Shown here: in pieces, positions 27,217 to 36,280 of the stretch
Layout of the letters: the number at the start of each line of letters is the position of its first letter
Numbering within the stretch: the stretch's first letter is position 1
Assembly: GCA_046349435.1 (NCBI GenBank)
Contig: JAXMCI010000047.1
Coordinates: 1 to 59,792, forward strand
Direction: 5' to 3'
DNA from: JAXMCI01 sp046349435
GTDB lineage: Bacteria; Pseudomonadota; Alphaproteobacteria; Dongiales; Dongiaceae
Length of the DNA stretch: 59,792 nt
Program-made: the position numbers and the translations under genes
Notes under the pieces: model-generated
What the model was told of the DNA's origin: nothing
Database searches by the model: none
What the model saw: the letters and a program-made list of their open reading frames with translations, nothing else

Positions 27217-28107
27217 CTACTCGAGCGGCGAGCGGTCCTCGGTCAGCATGGGGGCCGCGGCCACCCACCAGCCGGGCTCGGCCCGGCGGAGCGCCGCGGC
27301 GGCCTGCTCGGCAGCGGCGGCCGCGGCGTAGAGGCCGAAGCAGGTCGCGCCGCTGCCCGAGAGGCGCGCCAGCAGGCAGCCGGGCGTGGCGGCGAGCGCC
27401 GCCAGCACCCGGTCGATCGCCGGCGCCAGGCTGCGCGCCGGGGCGGCGCGGTCGTTGCCCCGGGCGGCCAGCGCCGCGGCCAGCGCCGCGGCGTCGGGCA
27501 GCGGCGCAGACCAGCGCCCGGGCGGCGAGAACGGCCCCTGGCGGGCGCGGAACACCGCAGGGGTCGGCAGCGGCAGGCCGGGATTGGCCAGCACCAGCCA
27601 GGCCGGCGGCAGCGGCGGCACCGGGTCCATGGTCTCGCCGACGCCGCCCATGAAGCGCGGCCCGCCGGCCAGGCACACCGGCAGGTCGGCGCCGAGCGGC
27701 AGGGCCAGCCGGGCCAGCGCGTCGGCCGGCAGGCTGGCGCCCCACAGCCGCAGCAGCAGCGGCAGGGTGGCGGCGCCGTCGGCCGAGCCGCCGCCGATGC
27801 CCGACGCCACCGGCAGGTTCTTGGTCAGGGTCAGCGCGGCGCCGAGCTCCGGCCGGCCGAGCGCGGCCTTCAGCGCCTCGGCGGCGCGCAGCACGAGGTT
27901 GTCCGGCCCGGCGCCCAGCCCGGCGGCGAACGGCCCCTCGACCGCCAGGCCGAGCCGGTCGGCCGGCGCCGCCGCCAGCCGGTCGCCGAGGTCGGCGAAC
28001 ACCACCAGGCTGTCGAGCAGGTGGTAGCCGTCGGCGCGCCGCCCGACGACGTGCAGATAGAGGTTGATCTTGGCGCGCGCGACCGCCCGCACCGCCGCCG
28101 GTGGCAT
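27217..28107 (-). CDS. ispE: 4-(cytidine 5'-diphospho)-2-C-methyl-D-erythritol kinase
   Basis: A 296-aa GHMP kinase of the MEP isoprenoid pathway, phosphorylating CDP-methylerythritol. 'RAKINLYLHVVGRRADGYH' is the N-terminal substrate site (Lys13), 'LPVASGIGGGSADGAATL' is the ATP loop, and 'LSGSGATCFGLY' is the C-terminal glycine motif. It lies 28 bases downstream of the TPR gene on the same strand, a pairing often seen in alphaproteobacteria. ispH of the same pathway is at 58671. Confidence 0.95.
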   Translation of the reverse strand: MPPAAVRAVARAKINLYLHVVGRRADGYHLLDSLVVFADLGDRLAAAPADRLGLAVEGPFAAGLGAGPDNLVLRAAEALKAALGRPELGAALTLTKNLPVASGIGGGSADGAATLPLLLRLWGASLPADALARLALPLGADLPVCLAGGPRFMGGVGETMDPVPPLPPAWLVLANPGLPLPTPAVFRARQGPFSPPGRWSAPLPDAAALAAALAARGNDRAAPARSLAPAIDRVLAALAATPGCLLARLSGSGATCFGLYAAAAAAEQAAAALRRAEPGWWVAAAPMLTEDRSPLE

Positions 28108-28135
28108 CGCCGGCGTGCCCGCCGCCGGGCGCCGC

Positions 28136-29869
28136 TCAGCCGCCCGAGTTGCCGTCCAGCCCCTTGGCGATCTTCTGCTCGATCGGCTTGACGCGCTCGG
28201 CGTCGGGCTTGAAGAGCAGCGCGCGCTGCCACTGGTAGCGCGCCTCGACCTTGCGGCCGGCCTTCCAGTAGGCGTCGCCGAGATGGTCGTTGATGGTCGA
28301 GTCCTGCGGCTTCAGCTCGACCGCGCGCTCAAGGTTGCTGACCGCATCCTCGTACTTGCCGAGCCGGAAGTAGATCCAGCCCAGGCTGTCGATGATGTAG
28401 CCGTCGTTCGGCCGGCCGGCGACCGCCTTCTTCAGCATGTCCAGCGCCTCGTCGAGATGCTGGCCCTGCTCGACCCAGGAATAGGCGAGGTAGTTGAGCA
28501 CCAGCGGCTGGTCGGGCTGCAGCTCGAGCGCCTTGCGGAAATCGGCCTCGGCACGCGGCCACTGCTTGCTGCGCTCGTAGGCGATGCCGCGGAAGTAGTA
28601 GACCGACCAGTGCTCCGGCTTGGCCTCGGGGATCAGCGCCAGCGCCTTGGTGTAGGCCTCGGCCGACTCGGCGAAGCGCTCGTGGCTGCGCAGGATGTTG
28701 GCCCGCTGCAGCAGCGGCTCGACCTGGTCGGGGCGCTCGGTGGCGAGCAGGTCGAGCTGGCGCAGCGCCTCGTCGGTCTGGCCGAGCTTGTCGAGCTCGA
28801 GCGCGGCGTTGAGGCGCGCCTGCCAGCCGAAGGCGCCCTCCTGCGGCACCTCCTTGTAGAGCGCGATGGCATCCTCGCTGCGGCCCTGGCCGGCGACCAC
28901 CTCGGCGACCAGCAGCTTGGCGACCACCAGGTCGGGCCGCAGGTCGAGCGCCAGCCGGCCGAACAGCAGCCCGAGGTCGTTGGCCTCCTGCTGCACCAGG
29001 ATGGTGGCGAGCTCGAACATCACCTCGGCGGCGCCCTGCTGGGTCGTCGCCACCACGGCCGGGACGCGGCTGCCGGCCTCGAGCGTCTTGCGCAGGTCGG
29101 CGAGCCACAGCCCGCCGCCCTGCTGCTCGGCCGCCGCCTTGTCCAGCACCGCCTTGGCCTCGGCCAGCTTGTTCTGCCGCTGGTAGAAGTTGGCGGCGAG
29201 CTGGACCAGCCGCAGCGATTGCTGGGCGACGGTGTCGAGCGCCTTGCGGTAGTGCGGCTCGGCGTCGTCCGGACGGCCGGCGACGTCGTACATCAGGGCG
29301 AGCTGCAGCTCGACGATGGTGCTCATGCCCTTGGTCGCGGCGAGCGGCGTCACCAGCCCGGAGACGTCGTCGATCTTGCCCGAGCCGACGGCGATCCAGC
29401 CGCGCAGCAGCGGCGCCACCAGGCTCTTCAGCCCGGCGGCGGGCCAGCTGTCGAGGCGGGCGCTCGCCTGCCCCCAGCGGCCGTCGCGGATGGCGCGGGT
29501 GGCCAGCACCAGGTCGGCCAGGCGGTCGACCGTCTCGGTGGCGGCGAGCCGCTGCGCCAGCGTCGCGGCGTCGCCGACCTTGCCGCCGGCGAGCAGCGCC
29601 AGGTAGGTGGCGTTGAGCAGCGCCGGCTCGTCGGGATCGAGCTCCAGCGGCAGGGCGTAGAGCCTCGCCGCGGCGTCGTAGTCGAAGCTGCGCTGGGCGA
29701 AGCGGCCGGCGAGATAGTGGCCGAGCGGCGACGGGCTGAGGTCGTCGACGACGCCGGCGCCGTCGGCCGGGGCGGGCGTCGCCGCGCGCACGGGCGGCGC
29801 GCCGGCGCCCAGCAGCAGCACCGCACCGCCGAGAAGGACAGCCCGCCAGGATCGGAAGCGAAGGGTCAC
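28136..29869 (-). CDS. Exported TPR-repeat protein
   Basis: A 577-aa protein with a signal peptide ('FRSWRAVLLGGAVLLLG', cleavage near 'VRA|AT') and tetratricopeptide repeats through most of its length; the clearest are in the last 250 residues ('VYYFRGIAYERSKQWPRAEA', 'IIDSLGWIYFRLGKYEDA', 'INDHLGDAYWKAGRKVEA'). GTG 29869 is the chosen start, with GAGGAG six bases upstream; an ATG 36 bases earlier adds a proline-rich stretch before the signal. The likely location is periplasm or outer-membrane inner face, as a scaffold. The partner is unknown. Confidence 0.88.
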   Translation of the reverse strand: MTLRFRSWRAVLLGGAVLLLGAGAPPVRAATPAPADGAGVVDDLSPSPLGHYLAGRFAQRSFDYDAAARLYALPLELDPDEPALLNATYLALLAGGKVGDAATLAQRLAATETVDRLADLVLATRAIRDGRWGQASARLDSWPAAGLKSLVAPLLRGWIAVGSGKIDDVSGLVTPLAATKGMSTIVELQLALMYDVAGRPDDAEPHYRKALDTVAQQSLRLVQLAANFYQRQNKLAEAKAVLDKAAAEQQGGGLWLADLRKTLEAGSRVPAVVATTQQGAAEVMFELATILVQQEANDLGLLFGRLALDLRPDLVVAKLLVAEVVAGQGRSEDAIALYKEVPQEGAFGWQARLNAALELDKLGQTDEALRQLDLLATERPDQVEPLLQRANILRSHERFAESAEAYTKALALIPEAKPEHWSVYYFRGIAYERSKQWPRAEADFRKALELQPDQPLVLNYLAYSWVEQGQHLDEALDMLKKAVAGRPNDGYIIDSLGWIYFRLGKYEDAVSNLERAVELKPQDSTINDHLGDAYWKAGRKVEARYQWQRALLFKPDAERVKPIEQKIAKGLDGNSGG

Positions 29870-30032
29870 GCGTTGCTCCTCGGGAGGCCGGGGCGGGAGC
29901 GGCACCCGCGCCGCTGTCGCGGCGGCGGCCCCGGTTCGCGGCCGCCCCGGCTGATGTCAATGAAGGCCCACTTTAGCCGATGGCCGCCGGCCTCGCCACA
30001 AGGTCGGCCGCCGGCCGCCGGCCAAGGCATCG

Positions 30033-31703
30033 CTACATATTGGGGTAATTCGGCCCGCCGCCACCCTCCGGCACCACCCAGTTGATGTTCTGCCGGGGGT
30101 CCTTGATGTCGCAGGTCTTGCAGTGCACGCAGTTCTGCGCGTTGATCTGCAGCCGCGGCCGGCCCTCCTCCTCGACGATCTCGTAGACCCCCGCCGGGCA
30201 GTAGCGCTGCTCCGGCGCGTCGTAGCGCGCGAGGTTCCAGGCGACCGGGATCGACGGGTCCTTCAGCCGAAGGTGGACCGGCTGGTCCTCCTCGTGGTTG
30301 GTGCTGGAGAGGAACACCGAGGAGAGCCGGTCGAAGCTCACCACCCCGTCGGGCTTGGGATAGGTGATCTTCGGCATCTGGTCGGCCGGCTTCAGCGATT
30401 CGTGGTCCGGCTTGCCGTGCCGCAGCGTCCACGGCACCAGGAATCCCAGATTGAGGTCGTTCAGCCACATGTGCAGGCCGCCATGCACGGTGCCGAGCAG
30501 GCTGCCCCATTTCAGCCCGGGCTTGACGTTGCGCACCTTGTAGAGGTCGCGCCACACCCACGAGGCGCGCCAAGCCTCGGGATAGGCATGCAGCACGCGG
30601 TCGCCCTGGTCCTCGCGGCCGAGCGCCGCGAAGGCCGCCTCGGCCGCCAGCATGCCGGTCTTCATCGCGTTGTGGCTGCCCTTGATGCGCGGCACGTTGA
30701 CGAAGCCGGCGGCGCAGCCGACCAGGCAGCCGCCGGGGAAGACGAGCTTGGGCACCGACTGCAGCCCGCCCTCGTTGATCGCCCGCGCGCCGTAGGCCAG
30801 CCGCTTGCCGCCCTCGAAGAAGGGCCGGATCGCCGGATGGGTCTTGAAGCGCTGGAACTCCTCGAAGGGCGACAGATGCGGGTTCTGGTAGTTGAGGTGG
30901 ACGACGAAGCCGACCGCCACCTGGTTGTCCTCGAGGTGATAGAGGAACGAGCCGCCGCCGGTCTTCTGGTCGAGCGGCCAGCCCTGGCTGTGCATCACCA
31001 GCCCCGGCCGGTGCTTGGCGGGGTCGATCTGCCAGAGCTCCTTGATGCCGATGCCGTATTTCTGCGGATCGACCCCGTCGCGCAGGCGGAAGCGCTCGAT
31101 CAGCTGCTTGGACAGCGAGCCGCGCGCGCCCTCGGCGAAGAAGGTGTACTTCGCGCGCAGCTCGACGCCCGGCGCGTAGCTCGCCTTCTGGCTGCCGTCG
31201 CGGGCGATGCCGAGGTCGCCGGTGGCCACGCCGACCACCGCGCCGGCCGCGTCGAACAGCACCTCGGCGGCGGCGAAGCCGGGGAAGATCTCGACGCCGA
31301 GCGCCTCGGCCTGCTGCGCCAGCCAGCGGCAGACATTGCCGAGCGAGACGATGTAGTTGCCGTGGTTGCTCATCAGCGGCGGCAGCAGCCAGCCGGGGAT
31401 GCGGCGCTGGCCGGTCTCGGTCAGCACCAGGAAGTTGTCGTCGGTGACCGGCGTGTGGAGCGGCGCGCCCTTCTCCTTCCAGTCCGGGATCAGCTCGTTG
31501 AGCGCGATCGGGTCGATCACCGCGCCGGACAGGATGTGGGCACCGACCTCGGAGCCCTTCTCGATGACGCAGACCGAGAGCTCGCGGCCGGCCTCGGAGG
31601 CCAGCTGCTTCAGCCGGATCGCCGCGGCCAGGCCGGCCGGCCCCGCCCCGACGATCACCACGTCGAACTCCATCGCTTCGCGCTGCGGCGCTTCCGCTTC
31701 CAT
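30033..31703 (-). CDS. Electron transfer flavoprotein-ubiquinone oxidoreductase
   Basis: A 556-aa membrane-associated FAD/[4Fe-4S] enzyme passing electrons from ETF (fatty-acid, amino-acid and sarcosine-type dehydrogenases) to ubiquinone. 'DVVIVGAGPAGLAAAIRL' binds FAD near residue 14; the C-terminal cluster cysteines are in 'RYCPAGVYE' and 'NCVHCKTCDIKDP'. ATG 31703 has GGGAGG ten bases upstream; ATG 31673 lacks such a site. It is monocistronic as far as can be seen. It could also take electrons from the flavoprotein at 8452 if that works through ETF, which is speculative. Confidence 0.96.
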   Translation of the reverse strand: MEAEAPQREAMEFDVVIVGAGPAGLAAAIRLKQLASEAGRELSVCVIEKGSEVGAHILSGAVIDPIALNELIPDWKEKGAPLHTPVTDDNFLVLTETGQRRIPGWLLPPLMSNHGNYIVSLGNVCRWLAQQAEALGVEIFPGFAAAEVLFDAAGAVVGVATGDLGIARDGSQKASYAPGVELRAKYTFFAEGARGSLSKQLIERFRLRDGVDPQKYGIGIKELWQIDPAKHRPGLVMHSQGWPLDQKTGGGSFLYHLEDNQVAVGFVVHLNYQNPHLSPFEEFQRFKTHPAIRPFFEGGKRLAYGARAINEGGLQSVPKLVFPGGCLVGCAAGFVNVPRIKGSHNAMKTGMLAAEAAFAALGREDQGDRVLHAYPEAWRASWVWRDLYKVRNVKPGLKWGSLLGTVHGGLHMWLNDLNLGFLVPWTLRHGKPDHESLKPADQMPKITYPKPDGVVSFDRLSSVFLSSTNHEEDQPVHLRLKDPSIPVAWNLARYDAPEQRYCPAGVYEIVEEEGRPRLQINAQNCVHCKTCDIKDPRQNINWVVPEGGGGPNYPNM

Positions 31704-31836
31704 CGCTGCTGTTGCCTCCCGGTCTGGCGTGGGGCGGAGAATAGGCCGGTCGCGCCCTCGCTGTCAGCCGGCCCATGATGCCGGGCGGAGCGCGCCGGCC
31801 ATGCTATGCTTCTCGCGGAAGGCCGCTTCCCCTCCC

Positions 31837-31910
31837 TGTCATGCCCGGCCTTGAGCCGGGCATCCAGCTTGCGGCGCCCCTGGATTGCCGGGTCAAGCCC
31901 GGCAATGACA
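31837..31910. repeat. TGTCAT...ATGACA palindromic repeat, copy 2 (two hairpins)
   Basis: A 74-bp element whose ends are TGTCAT and ATGACA. Each half is itself a hairpin: GCCCGGC-CTTGA-GCCGGGC on the left and GCCGGG-TCAA-GCCCGGC on the right, joined by a 16-base spacer flanked by ATCC and GGAT. It ends 10 bases before the GTG start of the uracil-DNA glycosylase, so it probably lies in that gene's leader. Confidence 0.8.
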
Positions 31911-31920
31911 AGGAGAGGAG

Positions 31921-32846
31921 GTGCCGCCGCCGCGGATCATCAAGCTGGGACCGATGGGCATGGAGATCGCCGCCGAGCACGCCGCCGCCCTGCTGCGCTG
32001 GTACGTCGAGGCCGGGGTCGACGAGGCGATCGGCGAGAGCGCGATCGATCGCTACGCCGCCATGGCCGCCTCGCTGCGGCCGCGGCCGCCCCGGCGCGGG
32101 CGCCGGAGCCCGCGGCCGCGCCGGCGGCACCGGCGGAGCCGCCCGGCCCGCCCGCCCTGCTCCATTCCCGCCGGGCGGAGCCGCCGCCCGCCCTCGCCGA
32201 GGCGCCCGCGCCCGGGCTGGCCACCGCCGAGGCGACGCTGCAGTCCGCCCGGGCGCTCGCCGGCGCGGCGCGCAGCCTGGAGGAGCTCGCAGAGGCGCTC
32301 GCCCTGTTCGACGGCTGCCCGCTGAAGAAGACCGCCACCAACACCGTCTTCGCCGACGGCAACCCGGCGGCGCGCATCATGCTGGTCGGCGAGGCGCCGG
32401 GGGCCGACGAGGACCGCATCGGCCGGCCCTTCGTCGGGGTCAGCGGCATGCTGCTCGACCGCATGCTGGCGGCCATCGGGCTCGACCGCAGCCGCGTCTA
32501 CATCTGCAACGTGCTGTACTGGCGGCCGCCGGGGAACCGCCCGCCGACGACCGCCGAGGTGGCGGCCTGCCAGCCCTTCCTGGAGCGGCAGATCGAGCTG
32601 GTGGCGCCCGCCCTGCTGGTCGCGGTGGGCGGCGCCTCGGCCAAGACCCTGCTCCGCCGCAACGAGGGCATCACCAAGCTGCGCGGCCGCTGGTACGAGT
32701 ATGAGAGCCCCGGCACGGGCGGCCCGATCCCGGCGCTGCCGCTCTACCATCCCGCCTACCTGCTGCGCCAGCCGGCCCAGAAGCGCGATGCCTGGCGCGA
32801 CCTGCTGAGCCTCCGCAAGCGATTGGAATCGTTAAAGCTCATCTAG
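31921..32846 (+). CDS. Type-4-like uracil-DNA glycosylase, one frame break in the linker
   Basis: A DNA repair glycosylase removing uracil. The N-terminal 'LRWYVEAGVDEAIGESAIDRY' is in one frame (GTG 31921, AAGGAG 5 bases upstream) and the catalytic part in another; the switch is within the Ala/Pro linker at about 32068-32085. The catalytic motifs are 'GEAPGADEDRIGRPFVG' and 'LYHPAYLLRQ'. Of the four cysteines that hold the [4Fe-4S] cluster in classic type-4 enzymes, only two positions look kept ('FDGC' and 'AACQPF'); the 'CRPP' cysteine is Trp here ('YWRPPGNR'). It belongs to the alphaproteobacterial variant and may lack the cluster. Confidence 0.8.
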
Positions 32847-32926
32847 ATGTAGTGGGCCCGGGGCGATTCTGGCCTACAAATCGTGGGTTTACGAGTCGCC
32901 AAGCCCTCCGGTAGAACCGGATCAGG

Positions 32927-34504
32927 ATGAGGGAAGCATCTCGACAGAGAGCCTCGTCGCGGCGATGGGGGCCGGTCCGGATGGCCGGCATGGGGCTGCT
33001 CCTGGCGCTTCTCGCGCTGCCGCCGATGGCTCGGGCGGCCGATGCGGGAAGGACCGGGGCGACGGCAGCCCTGCCGCCCGTGGGCAGTCCCGTAACCGGC
33101 GGCGTCGAGCTGCCGCAGCCCCTGTCTGCGGCCGATGCGGACCGCTACCGGCTGATCTTCGGGCTGCAGGACCAGGGCCTGTGGTCGGCCGCCGACCGGG
33201 TGATCCCGAAGCTGACCGACAACCGCCTGCTCGGCCACGTGCTGGCGGCGCGCTACACCAATCCCGGCTTCCGCGCCTCCTATCGCCAGCTCCGCGACTG
33301 GCTCGCCCGCTACGCCGACCTGCCGGAGGCCGACGAGGTCTACCAGGTGGCGATCAAGCGCAAGCCGAAGTCGCAGCCGGCGCCGGTCAAGCCGAACCTG
33401 CCGGCGGTGCCGCGCGCCGGCATCCCGGACAACAACCTCGGCGGCAACAACCCGGACTGGCAGGCCGGGCTCGCCGCCTGGCAGGCCGGCACGCTCGGCA
33501 GCGCGGCCGAAAGCTTCGTCCGGGTGGCGCAGAACCAGTCGGAATCGAGCTGGAACCAGGCGGCGGGCGCCTTCTGGGCGGCGCGCAGCTACCTGAAGAA
33601 CCGCCAGCCCGAGAAGGTCAGCCAGTGGCTCCGGGTCGCCGCGCAGCGGCCCAAGACCTTCTACGGCCAGCTGGCGCGGCGCCTGCTCGGCCTCGATTCC
33701 GGCTTCAACTTCAAGGAGCGCGAGCTCACCGCCGCGCAGGCCCGCGCCATGATGGAGTCGGGCGGCGGGCAGCGCGCCCTGGCGCTGATCCAGGTCGGCC
33801 GGGCGCATCTCGCCGAGCAGGAGATGCTGCAGCTCCAGGCCAGGGGCGACGCGGCGCTGGAAGGCGCCATGATCACCATCTCGGAGGTCGCCAAGCTGCC
33901 CTCGCTGGCGCTGGTGCTGGCGGCCAATGCCGGCTCGAAGCGCGCCGGCTGGTACGACGCCGCGCTCTATCCGGTGCCGCACTGGGAGCCGCGCAACGGC
34001 TTCCGCACCGACCGGGCGCTGATCTACGCCCTGATCCGGCACGAATCCGGCTTCGATCCGGAGGCGCACAGCCCGGCCGGCGCGCTCGGCCTGATGCAGC
34101 TGATGCCGGGCACCGGCGCCATCCTCGGCGGGCGGCGCCCGCAGGCCCTGCTCGACCCGACGATCAACGTCACCCTGGGCGACGACTACATCGTCCGGCT
34201 GATGTCCGATCCCAGCACCGGCGGCGACCTGTTCAAGCTGCTGGCCAGCTACAATGCCGGCCCGGGCAACCTGATCCTGTGGCGCCAGGCGCAGCAGACG
34301 CCCGACTCGCTGCTCTTCCTCGAGACCCTGCCCGTCGAGGAGACGCGCCGCTACATCCAGCGGGTGATGGCCAGCTACTGGGTCTACCAGCAGCGGCTCG
34401 GGCAGCGCGCCACCTCGCTCGACGCGGTGGCGTCGGGCAAGTGGCCAGCCTATATCCGGCAGGACAATGCCGCGTCGAGGCTCGCCCGCAATGGCTCGAA
34501 TTGA
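32927..34504 (+). CDS. Soluble lytic murein transglycosylase
   Basis: A 525-aa periplasmic enzyme cleaving peptidoglycan glycan strands to 1,6-anhydro products. Signal peptide 'MAGMGLLLALLALPPMARA' (so ATG 32981 is an alternative start), a long superhelical N-terminal domain, then the SLT domain with catalytic Glu373 in 'IRHESGF', 'GALGLMQLMPGT' and 'LLASYNAGPGNL'. It overlaps moaB by 14 bases. Confidence 0.93.
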   Translation: MREASRQRASSRRWGPVRMAGMGLLLALLALPPMARAADAGRTGATAALPPVGSPVTGGVELPQPLSAADADRYRLIFGLQDQGLWSAADRVIPKLTDNRLLGHVLAARYTNPGFRASYRQLRDWLARYADLPEADEVYQVAIKRKPKSQPAPVKPNLPAVPRAGIPDNNLGGNNPDWQAGLAAWQAGTLGSAAESFVRVAQNQSESSWNQAAGAFWAARSYLKNRQPEKVSQWLRVAAQRPKTFYGQLARRLLGLDSGFNFKERELTAAQARAMMESGGGQRALALIQVGRAHLAEQEMLQLQARGDAALEGAMITISEVAKLPSLALVLAANAGSKRAGWYDAALYPVPHWEPRNGFRTDRALIYALIRHESGFDPEAHSPAGALGLMQLMPGTGAILGGRRPQALLDPTINVTLGDDYIVRLMSDPSTGGDLFKLLASYNAGPGNLILWRQAQQTPDSLLFLETLPVEETRRYIQRVMASYWVYQQRLGQRATSLDAVASGKWPAYIRQDNAASRLARNGSN

Positions 34505-35036
34505 CGAGACCCGGCCCTTCCTGCCGGTCCACATCGCGCTCCTCACCGTCTCCGACACCCGCACCGAGGCCGACGACAAGTCGGGCCGCACGCTCGCCGA
34601 GCTGATCGCCCGCGACGGCCACGTGCTGGCCGCCCGCGCCATCGTGCGCGACGACGTCGCCGCCATCGTCGCGCAGCTGCGGCAGTGGATCGCCGACCCG
34701 GCGGTCGACGTGGTGATCTCGACCGGCGGCACCGGCGTCACCGGCCGCGACGTCACGCCGGAGGCCTTCCGCCAGGTCTACGAGAAGGAGATCGAGGGCT
34801 TCGGCGAGCTGTTCCGCTGGCTCAGCTTCCAGAAGGTCCAGACCTCGACGATCCAGTCGCGCGCCACCGGCGGGGTGGCCGGCGGCACCTACCTGTTCGC
34901 CCTGCCCGGCTCGCCCTCGGCCTGCCGCGACGGCTGGGAGGAGATCCTGCGCTGGCAGCTCGACAACCGCCACCGCCCCTGCAACCTGGTCGAGCTGATG
35001 CCGCGGCTGAACGAGCACCTGGCCGCCGCCGGATAG
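34491..35036 (+). CDS. moaB: Molybdenum cofactor biosynthesis protein MoaB
   Basis: A 181-aa MoaB/Mog-family protein that binds molybdopterin. 'LTVSDTRTEADDKSG' and 'STGGTGVTGRDVTPEA' are the MPT-binding segments, and 'TYLFALPGSPSA' is the C-terminal motif. ATG 34491 lies inside the end of the transglycosylase gene, implying coupling. With moaA at 3164 it shows active Moco synthesis for the TorA-type enzyme and others. Confidence 0.93.
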   Translation: MARIDETRPFLPVHIALLTVSDTRTEADDKSGRTLAELIARDGHVLAARAIVRDDVAAIVAQLRQWIADPAVDVVISTGGTGVTGRDVTPEAFRQVYEKEIEGFGELFRWLSFQKVQTSTIQSRATGGVAGGTYLFALPGSPSACRDGWEEILRWQLDNRHRPCNLVELMPRLNEHLAAAG

Positions 35037-35062
35037 GCCACCGGCACTGTCAGGGCACTTTT

Positions 35063-35077
35063 GTTCTTGAATTGTTC
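35063..35077 (+). promoter_or_regulatory. LexA (SOS) box GTTC-N7-GTTC
   Basis: GTTC TTGAATT GTTC is an exact match to the alphaproteobacterial LexA consensus GTTC-N7-GTTC. It ends 18 bases before the radical SAM start at 35096, within the 59-base gap after moaB, so it would control that gene. Confidence 0.75.
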
Positions 35078-35095
35078 TCATCGATCGCGCATGTT

Positions 35096-36247
35096 ATGGG
35101 CATGCCGATCGCCCGCCACCGCCTGATCGAGCCCGAGCCGCCCGACTTCCCCGAGCTGCCGCCCGACACGGCGCTGCCCGACCGCGCCCGCAAGGGCCGC
35201 GGCGCGGTCAGCAACCGGGTCGGCCGCTACGAGCCGGAGACGCGCCAGGCCGAGCATGACGGCTGGGACCGGCCGGACGAGGACGACGCCCCGCCGCTGC
35301 GCACCTCGGTGACGATCGACTCGACCCGCACGATCATCGCCCGCAACCAGTCGCCCGACCTCGGCTTCGACCGCTCGATCAACGCCTATCGCGGCTGCGA
35401 GCATGGCTGCGTCTACTGCTTCGCCCGCCCGACCCACGCCTTCCTCGGCCTCTCCCCCGGCCTCGACTTCGAGAGCCGGCTGTTCGCCAAGCCGGACGCG
35501 GCCGCCCTGCTCGCCGAGGAGCTCGGCAAGCCCGGCTACCGCCCGGCCGTGATGGCGATCGGCACCAACACCGACCCCTACCAGCCGATCGAGCGGGAAT
35601 ACGGGATCACCCGCCAGGTCCTGCAGGTGCTGTCCGACTTCAACCACCCGGTCGGCATCGTCACCAAGTCGGCGCTGGTGCTGCGCGACCTCGACATCCT
35701 CGGGCCGATGGCCGAGCGCGGGCTGGTCCAGGTCAGCCTGTCGCTGACCACGCTCGACCGCGGGCTGGCCCGCCGCATGGAGCCGCGCGCCTCGACCCCG
35801 GCCCGCCGCCTGGAGGCGATCGCCGGGCTCGCCGCGGCCGGCGTCCCGGCCGGGGTGATGACCGCGCCGATGATCCCCGGCCTCAACGACATGGAGCTGG
35901 AGAAGCTGCTCGAGGCCGCCGCCGCCGCCGGCGCCCGGACCGCCGGCTACGTCCTTCTCCGCCTGCCGCTGGAGATCAAGGACCTGTTCCGCGAGTGGCT
36001 GGAGGCGCACGTCCCCGACCGCGCCGAGCGGGTGCTGAACCTGATCCGCGAGACCCGCGACGGCCGGCTCAACGACCCCTCTTTCGGCAGCCGCATGAAG
36101 GGCCAGGGCCCCTATGCCGAGCTGATCGCCAAGCGCTTCAAGCTCGCCACCCGCCGCCACGGCCTGAACCAGGAGCGCTGGCAGCCCAATCTGTCGCTAT
36201 TCCGCCGCCCGCCCCGAGCGGGCGACCAGCTCTCCCTCGCGCTGTAG
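35096..36247 (+). CDS. PA0069-family radical SAM protein
   Basis: A 383-aa radical SAM protein, relative of PA0069/Rv2578c and distantly of spore photoproduct lyase. The cluster motif is 'YRGCEHGCVYCFARP' (CxxxCxxC); 'GTNTDPYQPIE' and 'MTAPMIPGLND' are further family motifs. Two starts are possible, ATG 35096 and ATG 35102. The reaction is unknown. A LexA box directly upstream points to a role in DNA damage response; from memory PA0069 is also in the LexA regulon of Pseudomonas aeruginosa, which would support this. Confidence 0.88.
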   Translation: MGMPIARHRLIEPEPPDFPELPPDTALPDRARKGRGAVSNRVGRYEPETRQAEHDGWDRPDEDDAPPLRTSVTIDSTRTIIARNQSPDLGFDRSINAYRGCEHGCVYCFARPTHAFLGLSPGLDFESRLFAKPDAAALLAEELGKPGYRPAVMAIGTNTDPYQPIEREYGITRQVLQVLSDFNHPVGIVTKSALVLRDLDILGPMAERGLVQVSLSLTTLDRGLARRMEPRASTPARRLEAIAGLAAAGVPAGVMTAPMIPGLNDMELEKLLEAAAAAGARTAGYVLLRLPLEIKDLFREWLEAHVPDRAERVLNLIRETRDGRLNDPSFGSRMKGQGPYAELIAKRFKLATRRHGLNQERWQPNLSLFRRPPRAGDQLSLAL

Positions 36248-36280
36248 GGTCGGCGCAGCGGCGAGGGAAGAAGGATTTGG

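Noticed and set aside
31775..31920. Small peptides translated across the palindrome near 31837 (such as 'MPGLEPGIQ', 'SSPAMT')
   Set aside because: These are the familiar artefacts of translating this palindromic repeat and are not protein-coding.
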